Below are positions 51,092-59,574 of a stretch of 64,000 bases of DNA, in pieces; position 1 is the first letter of the stretch; the number at the start of each line of letters is the position of its first letter. The stretch spans positions 18,313 to 82,312 of the forward strand of contig JAFXEF010000052.1 in assembly GCA_017520935.1 (NCBI GenBank). The letters run 5' to 3'. Source of the stretch: Bacteroidaceae bacterium. GTDB taxonomy: Bacteria > Bacteroidota > Bacteroidia > Bacteroidales > Bacteroidaceae. Made by a program: the position numbers and the translations under genes. Below the pieces are notes generated by a model. That model was given only the letters and a program-made list of their open reading frames with translations. It was not told where the DNA came from and made no database searches.

Positions 51092-51637
51092 TTATTGATT
51101 TCTCAGCAATCTCTCAATATCTTTCTCTATCTTCTCGGGCTTGGTAGTGGGTGAGTAACGTGCTACGACGTGGCCGTTGCGGTCGACGAGGAACTTGGTG
51201 AAGTTCCACTTGATGGCCGACCCGAATGTGCCGCCCTTCTGCTGCTTGAGCCATACATAGAGAGGCGATGCGCCCTCGCCGTTGACCTCTATCTTGGCAA
51301 ACTGGGGAAACGACACGGCATAGTGGAGCTGGCAGAACGAGGCTATCTCGCTTTCGACCTCGGGCGTTTGATGGCCAAACTGGTTGCAGGGGAAGTCGAG
51401 CACCTCGAAGCCCTGCTCGCGGTATCGCCTGTAGAGCATCTCCAAGCCTTCGTATTGCGGAGTGAAACCGCAATGTGTGGCCGTATTGACGATGAGCAGC
51501 ACCTTGCCCTTGTAGGCGGTAAGGCTCACGGGATTCTTCTTGATATCATCTACCGTGAAGTCATAAATGCTTTGAGCCATAATATATATAGGTGTTAAAG
51601 TTATAATCAAAAGGAATATTCGTTTGATGCACTTCAT
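51092..51637 (-). CDS. Glutathione peroxidase family protein (Cys form)
   Basis: A thiol peroxidase of 181 residues. The active site is Cys56 (THCGFTPQY) in place of Sec, with the FPCNQFGHQ Gln motif and the late WNFTKFLVD Trp-Asn motif. Starting at 51637 the first 21 residues form a signal peptide (MKCIKRIFLLIITLTPIYIMA), implying an exported form; a Met at residue 20 (51580) would give a cytoplasmic form. The start is undecided. Reductant probably thioredoxin, as in other bacterial Cys-GPx. Confidence 0.93.
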   Translation of the reverse strand: MKCIKRIFLLIITLTPIYIMAQSIYDFTVDDIKKNPVSLTAYKGKVLLIVNTATHCGFTPQYEGLEMLYRRYREQGFEVLDFPCNQFGHQTPEVESEIASFCQLHYAVSFPQFAKIEVNGEGASPLYVWLKQQKGGTFGSAIKWNFTKFLVDRNGHVVARYSPTTKPEKIEKDIERLLRNQ

Positions 51638-51791
51638 AACGCCACAGGAGTTTCATTTGTTTTCGTAGTGCAAAGTAAGCGCAAATCGGCACGGTGGTCA
51701 ATCCTCATAAATGAGGATTTTTGCAGCAGCGGAGGCTTTTTCTTGCGGCATCGATGCAGATAAGTCAAACTTTTACAGTATCTTCGCCCTC

Positions 51792-52082
51792 ATGAAGACA
51801 GGTCAGGTAATACAGCGTATGACATCGGCAGTGAAGGCTCGCCTCGCCCGATTGCCCTACCGAACGGGCGTGGTGGTGACAGCTCTCTGCCTACCCTGCT
51901 ACATCATCTCATTCGCACAGATGACCCTCCCCATCAGCACTGCGATGAAAGGAGTGCTATGGCTTGTCTTCTTCGGATTGGCCAAGACGTTCCAGTATGG
52001 CGGCCTTGCCATATTGGGTGCCAAAGGGCTAAGCGAGGCTTTCAAGAAAGAGAAGAAAGGGGAGGATAATTCTGAATCTTGA
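51792..52082 (+). CDS. Small two-helix membrane protein
   Basis: A 96-residue protein from ATG 51792 (MKTGQVIQRMTSAVKARLARLPYRTG). Two hydrophobic helices (VVVTALCLPCYIISFA; GVLWLVFFGLAKTFQYGGLAIL) and a charged C-terminal tail. It resembles the short transporter-suffix proteins, at low certainty. The longer frame from 51711 is rejected because a TATCTTCG box-like sequence sits just before this ATG. Confidence 0.65.
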   Translation: MKTGQVIQRMTSAVKARLARLPYRTGVVVTALCLPCYIISFAQMTLPISTAMKGVLWLVFFGLAKTFQYGGLAILGAKGLSEAFKKEKKGEDNSES

Positions 52083-52107
52083 ATATCCTTCCGCTTAAAG
52101 AAATGTA

Positions 52108-52146
52108 GCTCCCTCTCCCCTTGGAGAGGGCGGGGTGAGGCCCCCT
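52108..52146. repeat. REP-like palindrome
   Basis: GCTCCCTCTCCCCTTGGAGAGGG core with perfect arms CCCTCTCC (52111-52118) / GGAGAGGG (52123-52130), followed by a G-run. Lies between two gene ends. Same style as 1706-1790. Confidence 0.75.
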
Positions 52147-52152
52147 TGTTTA

Positions 52153-53673
52153 TCACTCAATGATATTAAGCATCTTGATGGTGGCCTTGATGGCAGCCTC
52201 CGTCTGGTCGGCATCGAGGCCGCGGGTCTTGAAGGTCTTGCCCTCGTGCTCCCACGTGATGATGGTCTGCACGAATGCGTCGGTGCGGCCGCCAGGGGGG
52301 ATAGAGACGGCATAGTTGGTGAGCATGGGGAACTTGCGGCCTAATGTCTCCTTATAGATCTTGCGCAGGGCACGCACGAAGGCGTCGTACTGTCCGTCGC
52401 CACTGGCATTCTGCTCGTAAATCTGGTCGCCGATGCTCAGCTTGAGCGAAGCCATGGGTTTGAGGCCCTGCGAGAGGGTGACGTAGTAGCTCAGGAGCTT
52501 CACACGGGCATCCTCCACGGAGTGTTTCAGTACATCGGAGATGATGTAGGGGAGGTCTTCCTGCGTGACTACCTCCTTCTTGTCGCCTAACTCGATGATA
52601 CGCGCGGTGACCTTACGCATGGCCTCATCGTCGAGTTCGAGCCCTAAGGCTTCGAGGTTCTTGCGTATGTTGGCCTTACCGCTGGTCTTGCCCAACGCAT
52701 ACTCGCGCTTGCGGCCGAAGCGCTCGGGCAGCAGTTCGTTGCAGTAGAGGTTGTTCTTGTTGTCACCGTCGGCATGCACGCCTGCCACCTGGGTGAAGAC
52801 GTTCTCGCCCACGATGGGCTTGTTGGCAGGGATGGTGATGCCCGAGTAGGACTCCACGAGGCGGCTCACGTCGTTGAGGCGCTCCTCATTGATGGAGGTG
52901 TCGGCACCGAAGTGGTCGCGCAAGATAGCCTGTACGCTGGCCAAGGGGGCATTGCCCGCGCGCTCGCCCAGTCCGTTGATGGTAGTATGGAGACCCTTGG
53001 CACCAGCCAGCACGGCGGCATACACGTTGCTCACGGCAAGATCGTAGTCGTTGTGGGCATGGAAGTCGAAGTGGGTGTCGGGGTAGCGCTCCACCATCAC
53101 ACCCATGAACTCCTGCACCTGCATGGGGTTGAGGATGCCGAGGGTGTCGGGCAGCATGAAGCGGCGTATGCCACAGCCCTGCAGACCGTCCATGAGCTGG
53201 AACACATAGTCGGGCGAGTTCTTCATGCCGTTGCTCCAGTCCTCAAGGTATACGTTCACCGCTACGCCCTGCTCGGTGGCATAGGCTACGGAGCGGCGTA
53301 TGTCGGCGATATGCTCCTCGGGAGTGCGCTTGAGCTGCTCGGTGCAGTGCTTGAGCGAACCCTTGGTGAGGAGGTTCATCACACGGGCGCCACAGCGACG
53401 TATCCAGTCGACCGAGGTGGTGCCGTCGACAAAGCCGAGGATCTCCACCTTGTCGATATGTCCGGCACGGGCAGCCCAGTCGCAGATGGTCTTGACCGAT
53501 TCGGCCTCACCGTCCGACACGCGGGCCGAGGCCACCTCGATACGGTTTACGCGGAGGTCGTCGAGCAAGCAGCGTGCAATGGATAGTTTCTCGTGGGGTA
53601 CGAACGATACGCCGCTGGTCTGCTCGCCATCGCGCAGCGTAGTGTCCATTATCTCAATCTGTCGGTTTGTCAT
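52153..53673 (-). CDS. 2-isopropylmalate synthase / (R)-citramalate synthase family enzyme
   Basis: A Claisen-type acyl-CoA condensing enzyme of 506 residues. The N-terminal TIM barrel has MDTTLRDGEQTSGVSF (metal and substrate loop), HAHNDYDLAVSN (metal ligands) and the GLGERAGNAPL motif; the C-terminal part (about 375-500) is a LeuA-type dimer/regulatory domain. The wording resembles the second LeuA-like gene of Bacteroides, which may be a citramalate synthase; substrate choice (pyruvate or 2-ketoisovalerate) cannot be read. No leuBCD is adjacent. The promoter is shared in form with that of ilvE. Confidence 0.9.
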   Translation of the reverse strand: MTNRQIEIMDTTLRDGEQTSGVSFVPHEKLSIARCLLDDLRVNRIEVASARVSDGEAESVKTICDWAARAGHIDKVEILGFVDGTTSVDWIRRCGARVMNLLTKGSLKHCTEQLKRTPEEHIADIRRSVAYATEQGVAVNVYLEDWSNGMKNSPDYVFQLMDGLQGCGIRRFMLPDTLGILNPMQVQEFMGVMVERYPDTHFDFHAHNDYDLAVSNVYAAVLAGAKGLHTTINGLGERAGNAPLASVQAILRDHFGADTSINEERLNDVSRLVESYSGITIPANKPIVGENVFTQVAGVHADGDNKNNLYCNELLPERFGRKREYALGKTSGKANIRKNLEALGLELDDEAMRKVTARIIELGDKKEVVTQEDLPYIISDVLKHSVEDARVKLLSYYVTLSQGLKPMASLKLSIGDQIYEQNASGDGQYDAFVRALRKIYKETLGRKFPMLTNYAVSIPPGGRTDAFVQTIITWEHEGKTFKTRGLDADQTEAAIKATIKMLNIIE

Positions 53674-53698
53674 ATCAATCTCTTTACCTTATGGGCGT

Positions 53699-53880
53699 GC
53701 AAAATTAGTGCAAGGCGAGCGAAAATGCAAGTTTACTTAATTATATTTTCTTCCTTGTCACTCGGCTGAGATTAAATAAATTTATCTCCGTGCTCATTCC
53801 TGCGTCAGTTGCAATTTTCCGAGCCGCCACCTGATTTCTGTCTGTGAAACAGACTAAAGGGGGTACAAGCCGAGCGGAGA
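53699..53880 (-). promoter_or_regulatory. Promoter and upstream module of the synthase gene
   Basis: On the minus strand: CTTG (53728-53731), 20-bp spacer, TAATTTTG (53700-53707), about 27 bp before the ATG at 53673. The spacer CTCGCCTTGCAC matches the ilvE promoter. Further upstream, about 53809-53857, is a block with the hairpin CTGT-GAA-ACAG, and a CAAGCCGAGCGGAGA copy near 53866, as upstream of ilvE. Confidence 0.7.
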
Positions 53881-53946
53881 ACAAAATAATTTTTATTTTT
53901 TATCCCGAGGCGCAGTGTGTCTTCTGTGACGAAGTCGCTAAAATTA

Positions 53947-53995
53947 GCTCACAGCTCACAGTTCAAGGCTCAAAGCCCAAAGCTCAAAGCTCAAT
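53947..53995. repeat. Seven tandem 7-bp units (GCTCAAA)
   Basis: Units GCTCACA, GCTCACA, GTTCAAG, GCTCAAA, GCCCAAA, GCTCAAA, GCTCAAT in exact 7-bp phase. Confidence 0.85.
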
Positions 53996-54010
53996 GCCTC
54001 GATAAATTCT

Positions 54011-54073
54011 ATATTCCAAGACTTGGAATGAATATTGCCAGACTTGGAATATATATTGCCAGTCTTGGAATAT
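54011..54073. repeat. Three tandem 21-bp palindromic units (CCAAGACTTGG core)
   Basis: Units at 54011, 54032 and 54053, each 21 bp; the first has the perfect palindrome ATTCCAAGACTTGGAAT. Same period as the array at 18331-18414 but different sequence. Confidence 0.9.
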
Positions 54074-54211
54074 AGAACATCTCGTGTGTATGCTTTTTTT
54101 TTACTTGCAGAACCGAAGAGTTTTATCTCGGCAGGCGACTTAAGGCTTCGGTGGTACGGGATGCAAGAAGCGGAGATTTTTATCCGATAGTGATAAAAAA
54201 AGATACATTCT

Positions 54212-54243
54212 GTTTCTAATTCTTAAAATAATCATTACATTTG
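54212..54243 (+). promoter_or_regulatory. Promoter of the 54408-63729 operon
   Basis: TTTC 54212-54215, a 20-bp spacer, TACATTTG 54236-54243. Leader of about 160 nt before the first ATG, with a possible hairpin pairing GTCTTTG with a downstream CTAAAGAC. Confidence 0.6.
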
Positions 54244-54407
54244 CGTTCGGATTCTCATGTGTCTTTGCTGATTTTCAACTAAAGACGTGTCTTTTCATGT
54301 AATAGGCAAAGGCCGCTCGCACCAATCAGATAGAATGGTTGGGGCTGTTTTATTGGCATTGCAGGGTGGTAGTGAGAGACTGATATGGAGAAATAATGTA
54401 GTTTCCT

Positions 54408-55868
54408 ATGAAGAATCGCAACATCATACTCTCAGCGTTTGTGCTGTCCATAACGGTGGTGCAGGCGCAACACTCCGGCTCCTCTTCGGCTTTAGACTCG
54501 ATGCGCATGCAATTCGATAACGAGGTGGGGCTGATGATATCGGAGTTCGAACATTATGCCGATAGTGCCCGTGCCGAGTATGAGCGTTTCGAGGCACAGG
54601 CACGTGCTGAATACGCACAGTATGTGACGGCAGTGCAGCAGGTGTGGGGCAGCGATACGCTTGTGGACAATACCCGCACAGCCTGGGTGGAGTATGGCGA
54701 TGCGTACACCTCGCGTTCCATCGTGGACTTTGAGCAGGGAACGATTGCCGTAGAGGTAGCGCTCGATGCCGATGAGGCTACTGATGATGCACTCGTGCAC
54801 GGAAAGCTTGCTGATGCCGTGGAGCAGATGCTGGGCAATCGTGGCTCTGTCAATCCCTATGGTGGTGGGGCGGCAGCACCGATTGGTGAGACGGCGATTC
54901 TTGATGGCATTGTAGACTGCTCACGCTATACCTTTTCGGCCGGCGATAGCCCGAGTCCTGCACCGAAGAGTGCCCGGCCCACACCACCGGCACCTACAGT
55001 GAAGGGAAAGGAGCTCAACATACCCACCTCGCAACAGCGTAACAGTGGCACGCCGTCGAAGCCGACACAGACTGACCGTAAGAAAGCGAAAGGCAAGTCC
55101 GAGCTGATGCAGCAGCGTGAAGCAGCACGCGAGCAGGCACAGCGCAAGGCGAAGAACAGGGCAGACAGGCTGAAGGTATGGGTGGACAAGAAGAAAGTAA
55201 CTGTAGACGTGTCCAAAGTGGCGGAGGCCGTTGTGGAACAGAGCAAGCAGGTGAGGAAAACTACCAAGGGAACCGATGGCAGACAACGCACCGTGGTGAG
55301 GGTTGAGATGGCTATGGCCACCGACTACCTCAATGAGAAGGCGGCAGAGTATAAGCATCTGGTGAGTGAGTTCTCACAGAAGTTCCAGATTGAGGAACCG
55401 CTCATCTATGCCGTGATGGAGCAGGAGTCGCGTTTCAACCCACAGGCCAAGAGCCATGTCCCTGCCTATGGGCTGATGCAGCTCGTGCCCACCAGTGGCG
55501 GATGTGATGCCTATACCTATGTGAAGAAACTGTCGAAACCGAAATGTCCGGAGCCAAGCTATCTCTATGTGCCTCGCAACAATATCGAGTTGGGTACCGC
55601 TTATTTGCGCATTCTGATGAACCGCTTTGCTTCTGTCAGCGACCCCAACTGTCGTCGTTTGTGTGTGATTGCCGCCTATAATACGGGCGAGGGCAATGTG
55701 TCGCACTCGTTTGTGGGCTATCGCGCAACAGCCAAGTCCATAGCCTCGCATATCAATGCGCTGAACTACGACCAGCTGTATCGTCACCTGACCACCCGGC
55801 TCAGCACAAGCGAGGCACGCGGATATGTGGAAGGGGTGAGCCGTCGCCGTGAGAAATATATGAAATGA
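54408..55868 (+). CDS. MltC-like lytic transglycosylase
   Basis: A periplasmic enzyme of 486 residues that cleaves peptidoglycan glycan strands. Signal peptide (1-20). The N-terminal region (about 30-180) resembles the MltC N-terminal domain (AWVEYGDAYTSRSIVDFEQGT), a Pro/Lys/Ala-rich linker (about 185-260), then an SLT domain (about 325-480) with catalytic Glu in YAVMEQESRFNPQAKS, GLMQLVPTSGG and AAYNTGEGNV. All SLT motifs are present. First gene of a seven-gene run; the next ATG is 105 bp away. Confidence 0.92.
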   Translation: MKNRNIILSAFVLSITVVQAQHSGSSSALDSMRMQFDNEVGLMISEFEHYADSARAEYERFEAQARAEYAQYVTAVQQVWGSDTLVDNTRTAWVEYGDAYTSRSIVDFEQGTIAVEVALDADEATDDALVHGKLADAVEQMLGNRGSVNPYGGGAAAPIGETAILDGIVDCSRYTFSAGDSPSPAPKSARPTPPAPTVKGKELNIPTSQQRNSGTPSKPTQTDRKKAKGKSELMQQREAAREQAQRKAKNRADRLKVWVDKKKVTVDVSKVAEAVVEQSKQVRKTTKGTDGRQRTVVRVEMAMATDYLNEKAAEYKHLVSEFSQKFQIEEPLIYAVMEQESRFNPQAKSHVPAYGLMQLVPTSGGCDAYTYVKKLSKPKCPEPSYLYVPRNNIELGTAYLRILMNRFASVSDPNCRRLCVIAAYNTGEGNVSHSFVGYRATAKSIASHINALNYDQLYRHLTTRLSTSEARGYVEGVSRRREKYMK

Positions 55869-55973
55869 TAATCCGTGAAACCAAGCCAGGAGGAATTGAG
55901 GATATATATGCAAGCCGCCAATGGCATGTGATGAGACTAAGGTATATAATACACAAACCATAAAAACAAGATT

Positions 55974-58238
55974 ATGAATTGCCCGAAATGTAACAACCCG
56001 CTTCGCGATGGCGCAAAGTTCTGTACCGCTTGCGGACAAAAGATTGAGATAACGTCGACCAACTCCTGTCCCAAGTGCGGATATGCACTCAAGCAGGGGG
56101 CTAAGTTCTGTACCAAATGTGGTCATAAACTATTGTCAGCCGCACCCCAGCCTGTTGCTGTCGCCGGTGAAAAGGGCAAGCCACAGGCTGCTCCGGATAT
56201 GCAGACAGCCAAGGGACGCATCTATTGGGATATCCAGGCCGGACAGGTGGCCCGCGTAATCAGGGAGAAGGAGTTCGACTCGTACACTAACGTGCAGGGT
56301 GTCATCATCCCCGAAGGCATGACTGCCTATATCCGTGCCAACGGACACACCATCGCATCGATCAGTGGAGGCACATACGACTTTGTCAAGGCTACAAATC
56401 CTGTTGCGGATGCTTTCCGACAGGGATGGCACATCTTGACCAACCTTTTCAAGAGCCGTGAGCGCAAGGAGCAGGAGGCGAAGAATGGAGCCTCTGAGGA
56501 CCTTTATCGTAAGCAGCAGGAGGCTATCTTCGAGAATGCCAAACGAGGTGCCGCCTTCTCGGTGGTTATCCTGCTCGACAAGGCATTCCCCCTATACATC
56601 GGTGCCAAGCAGTCCCGACTCGATGATTATGCCAATATGTCCCCGATGACGGTGAGAACCCGCCATTTAGAGGTGGAGATGGTTGTGCATGCCTATTTCA
56701 AGATAACGGACCACGAGCGCTTCATCATCCACTATCTCACAGACAAGAGCTACCTGAACAGTGCGCTCATTGTACACGAGATTACTGATGCCGTGCGTGT
56801 GACTGTCGAGGAGGTGCTTAGTGATGTAGACTTGTCTACAGACCGTCTGCCCAAGGAGCTGAACGATACCATCAAGGCACGCCTCAATGAGGTGGCCGGT
56901 GAGGCTTTCTTCGGACTCTCTATCGTGCGTATAGTAGAGATTACGGCTAATAACGATGACCTCAAGCGTCTCAGGGAACTCAGCTGCGAACTGTACCTCT
57001 CCGAGCAGGAGCTGGATTATCTTCGTCGTACCAACGACTTCAAGAACCGTCTGGCCGATGTCACTAACGCACAACTCTTGCACGAAGCAACCACAGAGGC
57101 CGAGTTGCGTCGTCAGCTGGAGGCCATCAACCGTGACAATCTTCTGCAGGAGAATGAGCTGAAGATATTCATGCACCTGTTGGAGAATGACCTTAAGGTG
57201 CGCACAGCCCAGAATGATGATGAGCGCGATGCGGCTCTCGACGAAATCACCAGGTCAAGGCTGATGCGTGGAGCCGATATGGAGATGCTCAAGCAGCAGA
57301 AGCTCTCGGCTATACAGATGATGCGTCTGCACGACGACATAGAGTTTGAGCGTGTACGTATGGAGGGGAAGATTGACATGACCGCGTTGGCGATAAAGCA
57401 GCAGGCTCTGCACGATGACTATGCCGACCATCGCTTCGATGTGAGGTTGCAGCAGGCACGAGATACCGCCAACCTTCAATTGGATCTCGCACAGCGCGGA
57501 CGCGACATCGAGTTTGAGGATGTGCGTCGTCGTCGTGAACTCGACCGTGAGGACGATGCCGAGCAGTTCCGCCAGTTCATGGCTATGCAACAGGCTGCCG
57601 AGCAGTCCAAAGAGAATGAACGTACACACGAGCAGGCTATGCAGCAGGCGAGACTGCAGAACGCCGAGAACCTCGAACGCATGAAATGGGAAGGAGCCCG
57701 CGACCTCTCCGACGAGAAGGTATGGGCACTGCAAGGTGGCGATGCTGCGGTGGCCTATGCCCAAAGCAAGTACAATGCCGATGCTGAGCGTCAGGCCAAC
57801 GAACGCCTCGAAGCACAACGCCGGGAGATGGAAGCCCGCCTCGATGCCGAGCGTGCCGCCCGCGACCAGGACAGCAGAGCCGACAAGGACCGTATGTTCG
57901 AAATGATGAACAATATGATGTCGCTCGCTGCCGGTAACCAGGCACAGAAGATCAATGAGCGCGAGCAGCAGTTGCGCGAGCGGGACGAACGCATACGCCG
58001 GCAGGAGCAGCGTATGGATACGGCCTACGACCGTGCACTCGACTATACCACCCGCAACAACGTGCGTCCTGTGGAGCAACCACAGCAGATTGTTCTGCAG
58101 GCAACGGCAAAGCCTGCATCACAGCCGGAACCTTCGGCATCGAAGGGGGTGAGCATGCCAAAATGTGCTGAGTGTGGTGCCGAATTGGTACCCGGCGAGA
58201 GATTCTGTAGCGAATGTGGAGCTACCGTAAACGCATGA
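55974..58238 (+). CDS. Zinc-ribbon SPFH-like coiled-coil protein
   Basis: A 754-residue cytoplasmic protein. Two zinc ribbons at the start (C3, C6, C17, C20 and C32, C35, C46, C49), an SPFH/band-7-like domain (about 85-340: RVIREKEFDSYTNVQGVIIPEG...AYIRANGHTIASISGGTYDF), an alpha-helical, Arg/Glu/Gln-rich coiled coil (about 345-700), and a third zinc ribbon at the C-terminus (C731, C734, C745, C748). No membrane helix. SPFH proteins form oligomeric scaffolds, often membrane-linked. The gene lies in an operon with a transglycosylase and exported proteins. I do not know a named function. Confidence 0.88.
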   Translation: MNCPKCNNPLRDGAKFCTACGQKIEITSTNSCPKCGYALKQGAKFCTKCGHKLLSAAPQPVAVAGEKGKPQAAPDMQTAKGRIYWDIQAGQVARVIREKEFDSYTNVQGVIIPEGMTAYIRANGHTIASISGGTYDFVKATNPVADAFRQGWHILTNLFKSRERKEQEAKNGASEDLYRKQQEAIFENAKRGAAFSVVILLDKAFPLYIGAKQSRLDDYANMSPMTVRTRHLEVEMVVHAYFKITDHERFIIHYLTDKSYLNSALIVHEITDAVRVTVEEVLSDVDLSTDRLPKELNDTIKARLNEVAGEAFFGLSIVRIVEITANNDDLKRLRELSCELYLSEQELDYLRRTNDFKNRLADVTNAQLLHEATTEAELRRQLEAINRDNLLQENELKIFMHLLENDLKVRTAQNDDERDAALDEITRSRLMRGADMEMLKQQKLSAIQMMRLHDDIEFERVRMEGKIDMTALAIKQQALHDDYADHRFDVRLQQARDTANLQLDLAQRGRDIEFEDVRRRRELDREDDAEQFRQFMAMQQAAEQSKENERTHEQAMQQARLQNAENLERMKWEGARDLSDEKVWALQGGDAAVAYAQSKYNADAERQANERLEAQRREMEARLDAERAARDQDSRADKDRMFEMMNNMMSLAAGNQAQKINEREQQLRERDERIRRQEQRMDTAYDRALDYTTRNNVRPVEQPQQIVLQATAKPASQPEPSASKGVSMPKCAECGAELVPGERFCSECGATVNA

Positions 58239-58294
58239 GATGGCGGCAATGGATAAGCTGAGTGGAATGATAACCGTAAAAAAGATAAAACGCG

Positions 58295-59542
58295 ATGAGT
58301 AAGACGAAATTTTGTCCCGAATGTGGATACACCATGGATATTGACGAGCGCCTCTGTCCCGAGTGTGGTGCCGAGGTGGAGAATCCGGCCGCTGCTGCTC
58401 CCGTAGCAAATGAACCTGTCGGTTCAGCTTCGCCGGCTGGCAGTGAAGCACCTGAAGCTCGTGTGTTCGGAACCGCAAGCCGTAACAATATCTCGGGCAG
58501 TGTGAACACCAGCACGACCAATACGAACACGAACCATACGAACACGAACATCCAGACCTCCAGTGTGGATAACTCATCGGTGGTAAACAATACCACCATC
58601 GTGATGGAGGGGAAGAAGACCCCCGAGTTCTGTGAGGTATGTGGAAGCCCCTTTGAGGGGAAGCATGCCCGCTGTCCCAAGTGCGGGAAGATGATTTGCT
58701 TCGACTGCAAGGTGAAAGGCAAGAACCGCTGTGTCGAGTGTGAGAAGAAGGCCGTGAACGAATACCGCCTCGCCTTCCAGCAACTGCTCCTGACCACCAA
58801 CGGGAACATCGGTGCGGCTGGTCGTCAGATGATGAACCAGAAAGCCCGTGACCTGGATGTGGAGGATGTGAAGGCCGGCATCGAGAAAGAGCTGATGGAG
58901 GAGTACGGATCTGCTCCCCGTGCCGAGCAGCCCACTGTAGTGCCTAATAGGGCAAAGGCTATGGGTGCTGCGGGCTCATCGGCCTCTGTTGGCACCAAGG
59001 GTGATGTGTTTGTCACTCTCCCGCCTGCCAAGGGGGGAGGCGGATTGAAATGGTTAGTTCTGGCCGTTCTCGTCGTCGTAGGTGCAGGTGCTTTCTTCCT
59101 GCTTGGCAGAGGAGGCTCGTCAGAGGAGAAGACTGCCACAACCACGACAGTCGAGCAGACGGCTGCCCCCGTCACGTCGCCGGACAAGCCTGCGGCTACA
59201 GCCGCACCGGCATCACAGCCCGACTCCAAGGTTCAACCTGAACCGACATCACAGCCAACGCCCAAGGTTCGACCTACACCGGTTGCAACTCCCGCTCCCA
59301 AACCGGTTGCCGAGCCGAAACGCGATGCCAACTACGAGGCCGGCATGGCGGCATACAACAAGGGCGAGGGTTTGGAGGCCATCAGCAAGTTCAAGGCTTC
59401 GGGCAGTGCTGAGGCCAACTATATGCTCGGTGTCATCTACGAGAAGGGATGCGGCAACGTGGGCGCCAATGCCATGATGGCCCGCTCGTTCTATAAGAAG
59501 GCAGCAAACCAGGGACATGCTGAGGCAAAGGCGAAGCTATAA
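58295..59542 (+). CDS. Zinc-ribbon bitopic membrane protein with periplasmic Sel1-like tail
   Basis: A 415-residue protein. N-terminal zinc ribbon (C7, C10, C21, C24), Asn/Thr-rich low-complexity segment (about 70-105), a second Cys cluster (CEVCGSPFEGKHARCPKCG...CFDCKVKGKNRCVEC, about 110-150), one membrane helix (about 250-272: LVLAVLVVVGAGAFFLLG), then a Pro/Ala/Thr-rich stalk and a Sel1/TPR-like C-terminal repeat (ANYMLGVIYEKGCGNVGANAMMARSFYKKA). Topology is probably N-in, C-out. It shares zinc ribbons with the gene before, suggesting they interact. Confidence 0.87.
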   Translation: MSKTKFCPECGYTMDIDERLCPECGAEVENPAAAAPVANEPVGSASPAGSEAPEARVFGTASRNNISGSVNTSTTNTNTNHTNTNIQTSSVDNSSVVNNTTIVMEGKKTPEFCEVCGSPFEGKHARCPKCGKMICFDCKVKGKNRCVECEKKAVNEYRLAFQQLLLTTNGNIGAAGRQMMNQKARDLDVEDVKAGIEKELMEEYGSAPRAEQPTVVPNRAKAMGAAGSSASVGTKGDVFVTLPPAKGGGGLKWLVLAVLVVVGAGAFFLLGRGGSSEEKTATTTTVEQTAAPVTSPDKPAATAAPASQPDSKVQPEPTSQPTPKVRPTPVATPAPKPVAEPKRDANYEAGMAAYNKGEGLEAISKFKASGSAEANYMLGVIYEKGCGNVGANAMMARSFYKKAANQGHAEAKAKL

Positions 59543-59574
59543 ATGTAATTATGGACAGAACAAAATAAAGACGT

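Larger units (their letters stand above)
53674..54407. other. 734-bp intergenic region with repeats and promoters
   Basis: No gene was found. From left to right it holds the promoter of the synthase gene (53700-53731), the second shared block (about 53809-53857), a heptad tandem repeat (53947-53995), a 21-bp palindromic array (54011-54073), and the -7 box of the downstream operon (54236-54243) with a leader of about 160 nt. Confidence 0.8.

Noticed and set aside
52774..53586. 270-residue frame antisense to the synthase gene
   Set aside because: His/Val/Gly-rich shadow of a well-supported enzyme gene.
54011..54073. Possible CRISPR array or integration site
   Set aside because: 21-bp units are contiguous without spacers; no integrase or cas gene is present.
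54287..54520. 77-residue frame in the leader of the large operon
   Set aside because: Runs out of frame into the transglycosylase gene; no conserved feature.
57255..58079. 274-residue frame antisense to the SPFH-like gene
   Set aside because: Leu/His-rich shadow of the coiled-coil region; no motif.
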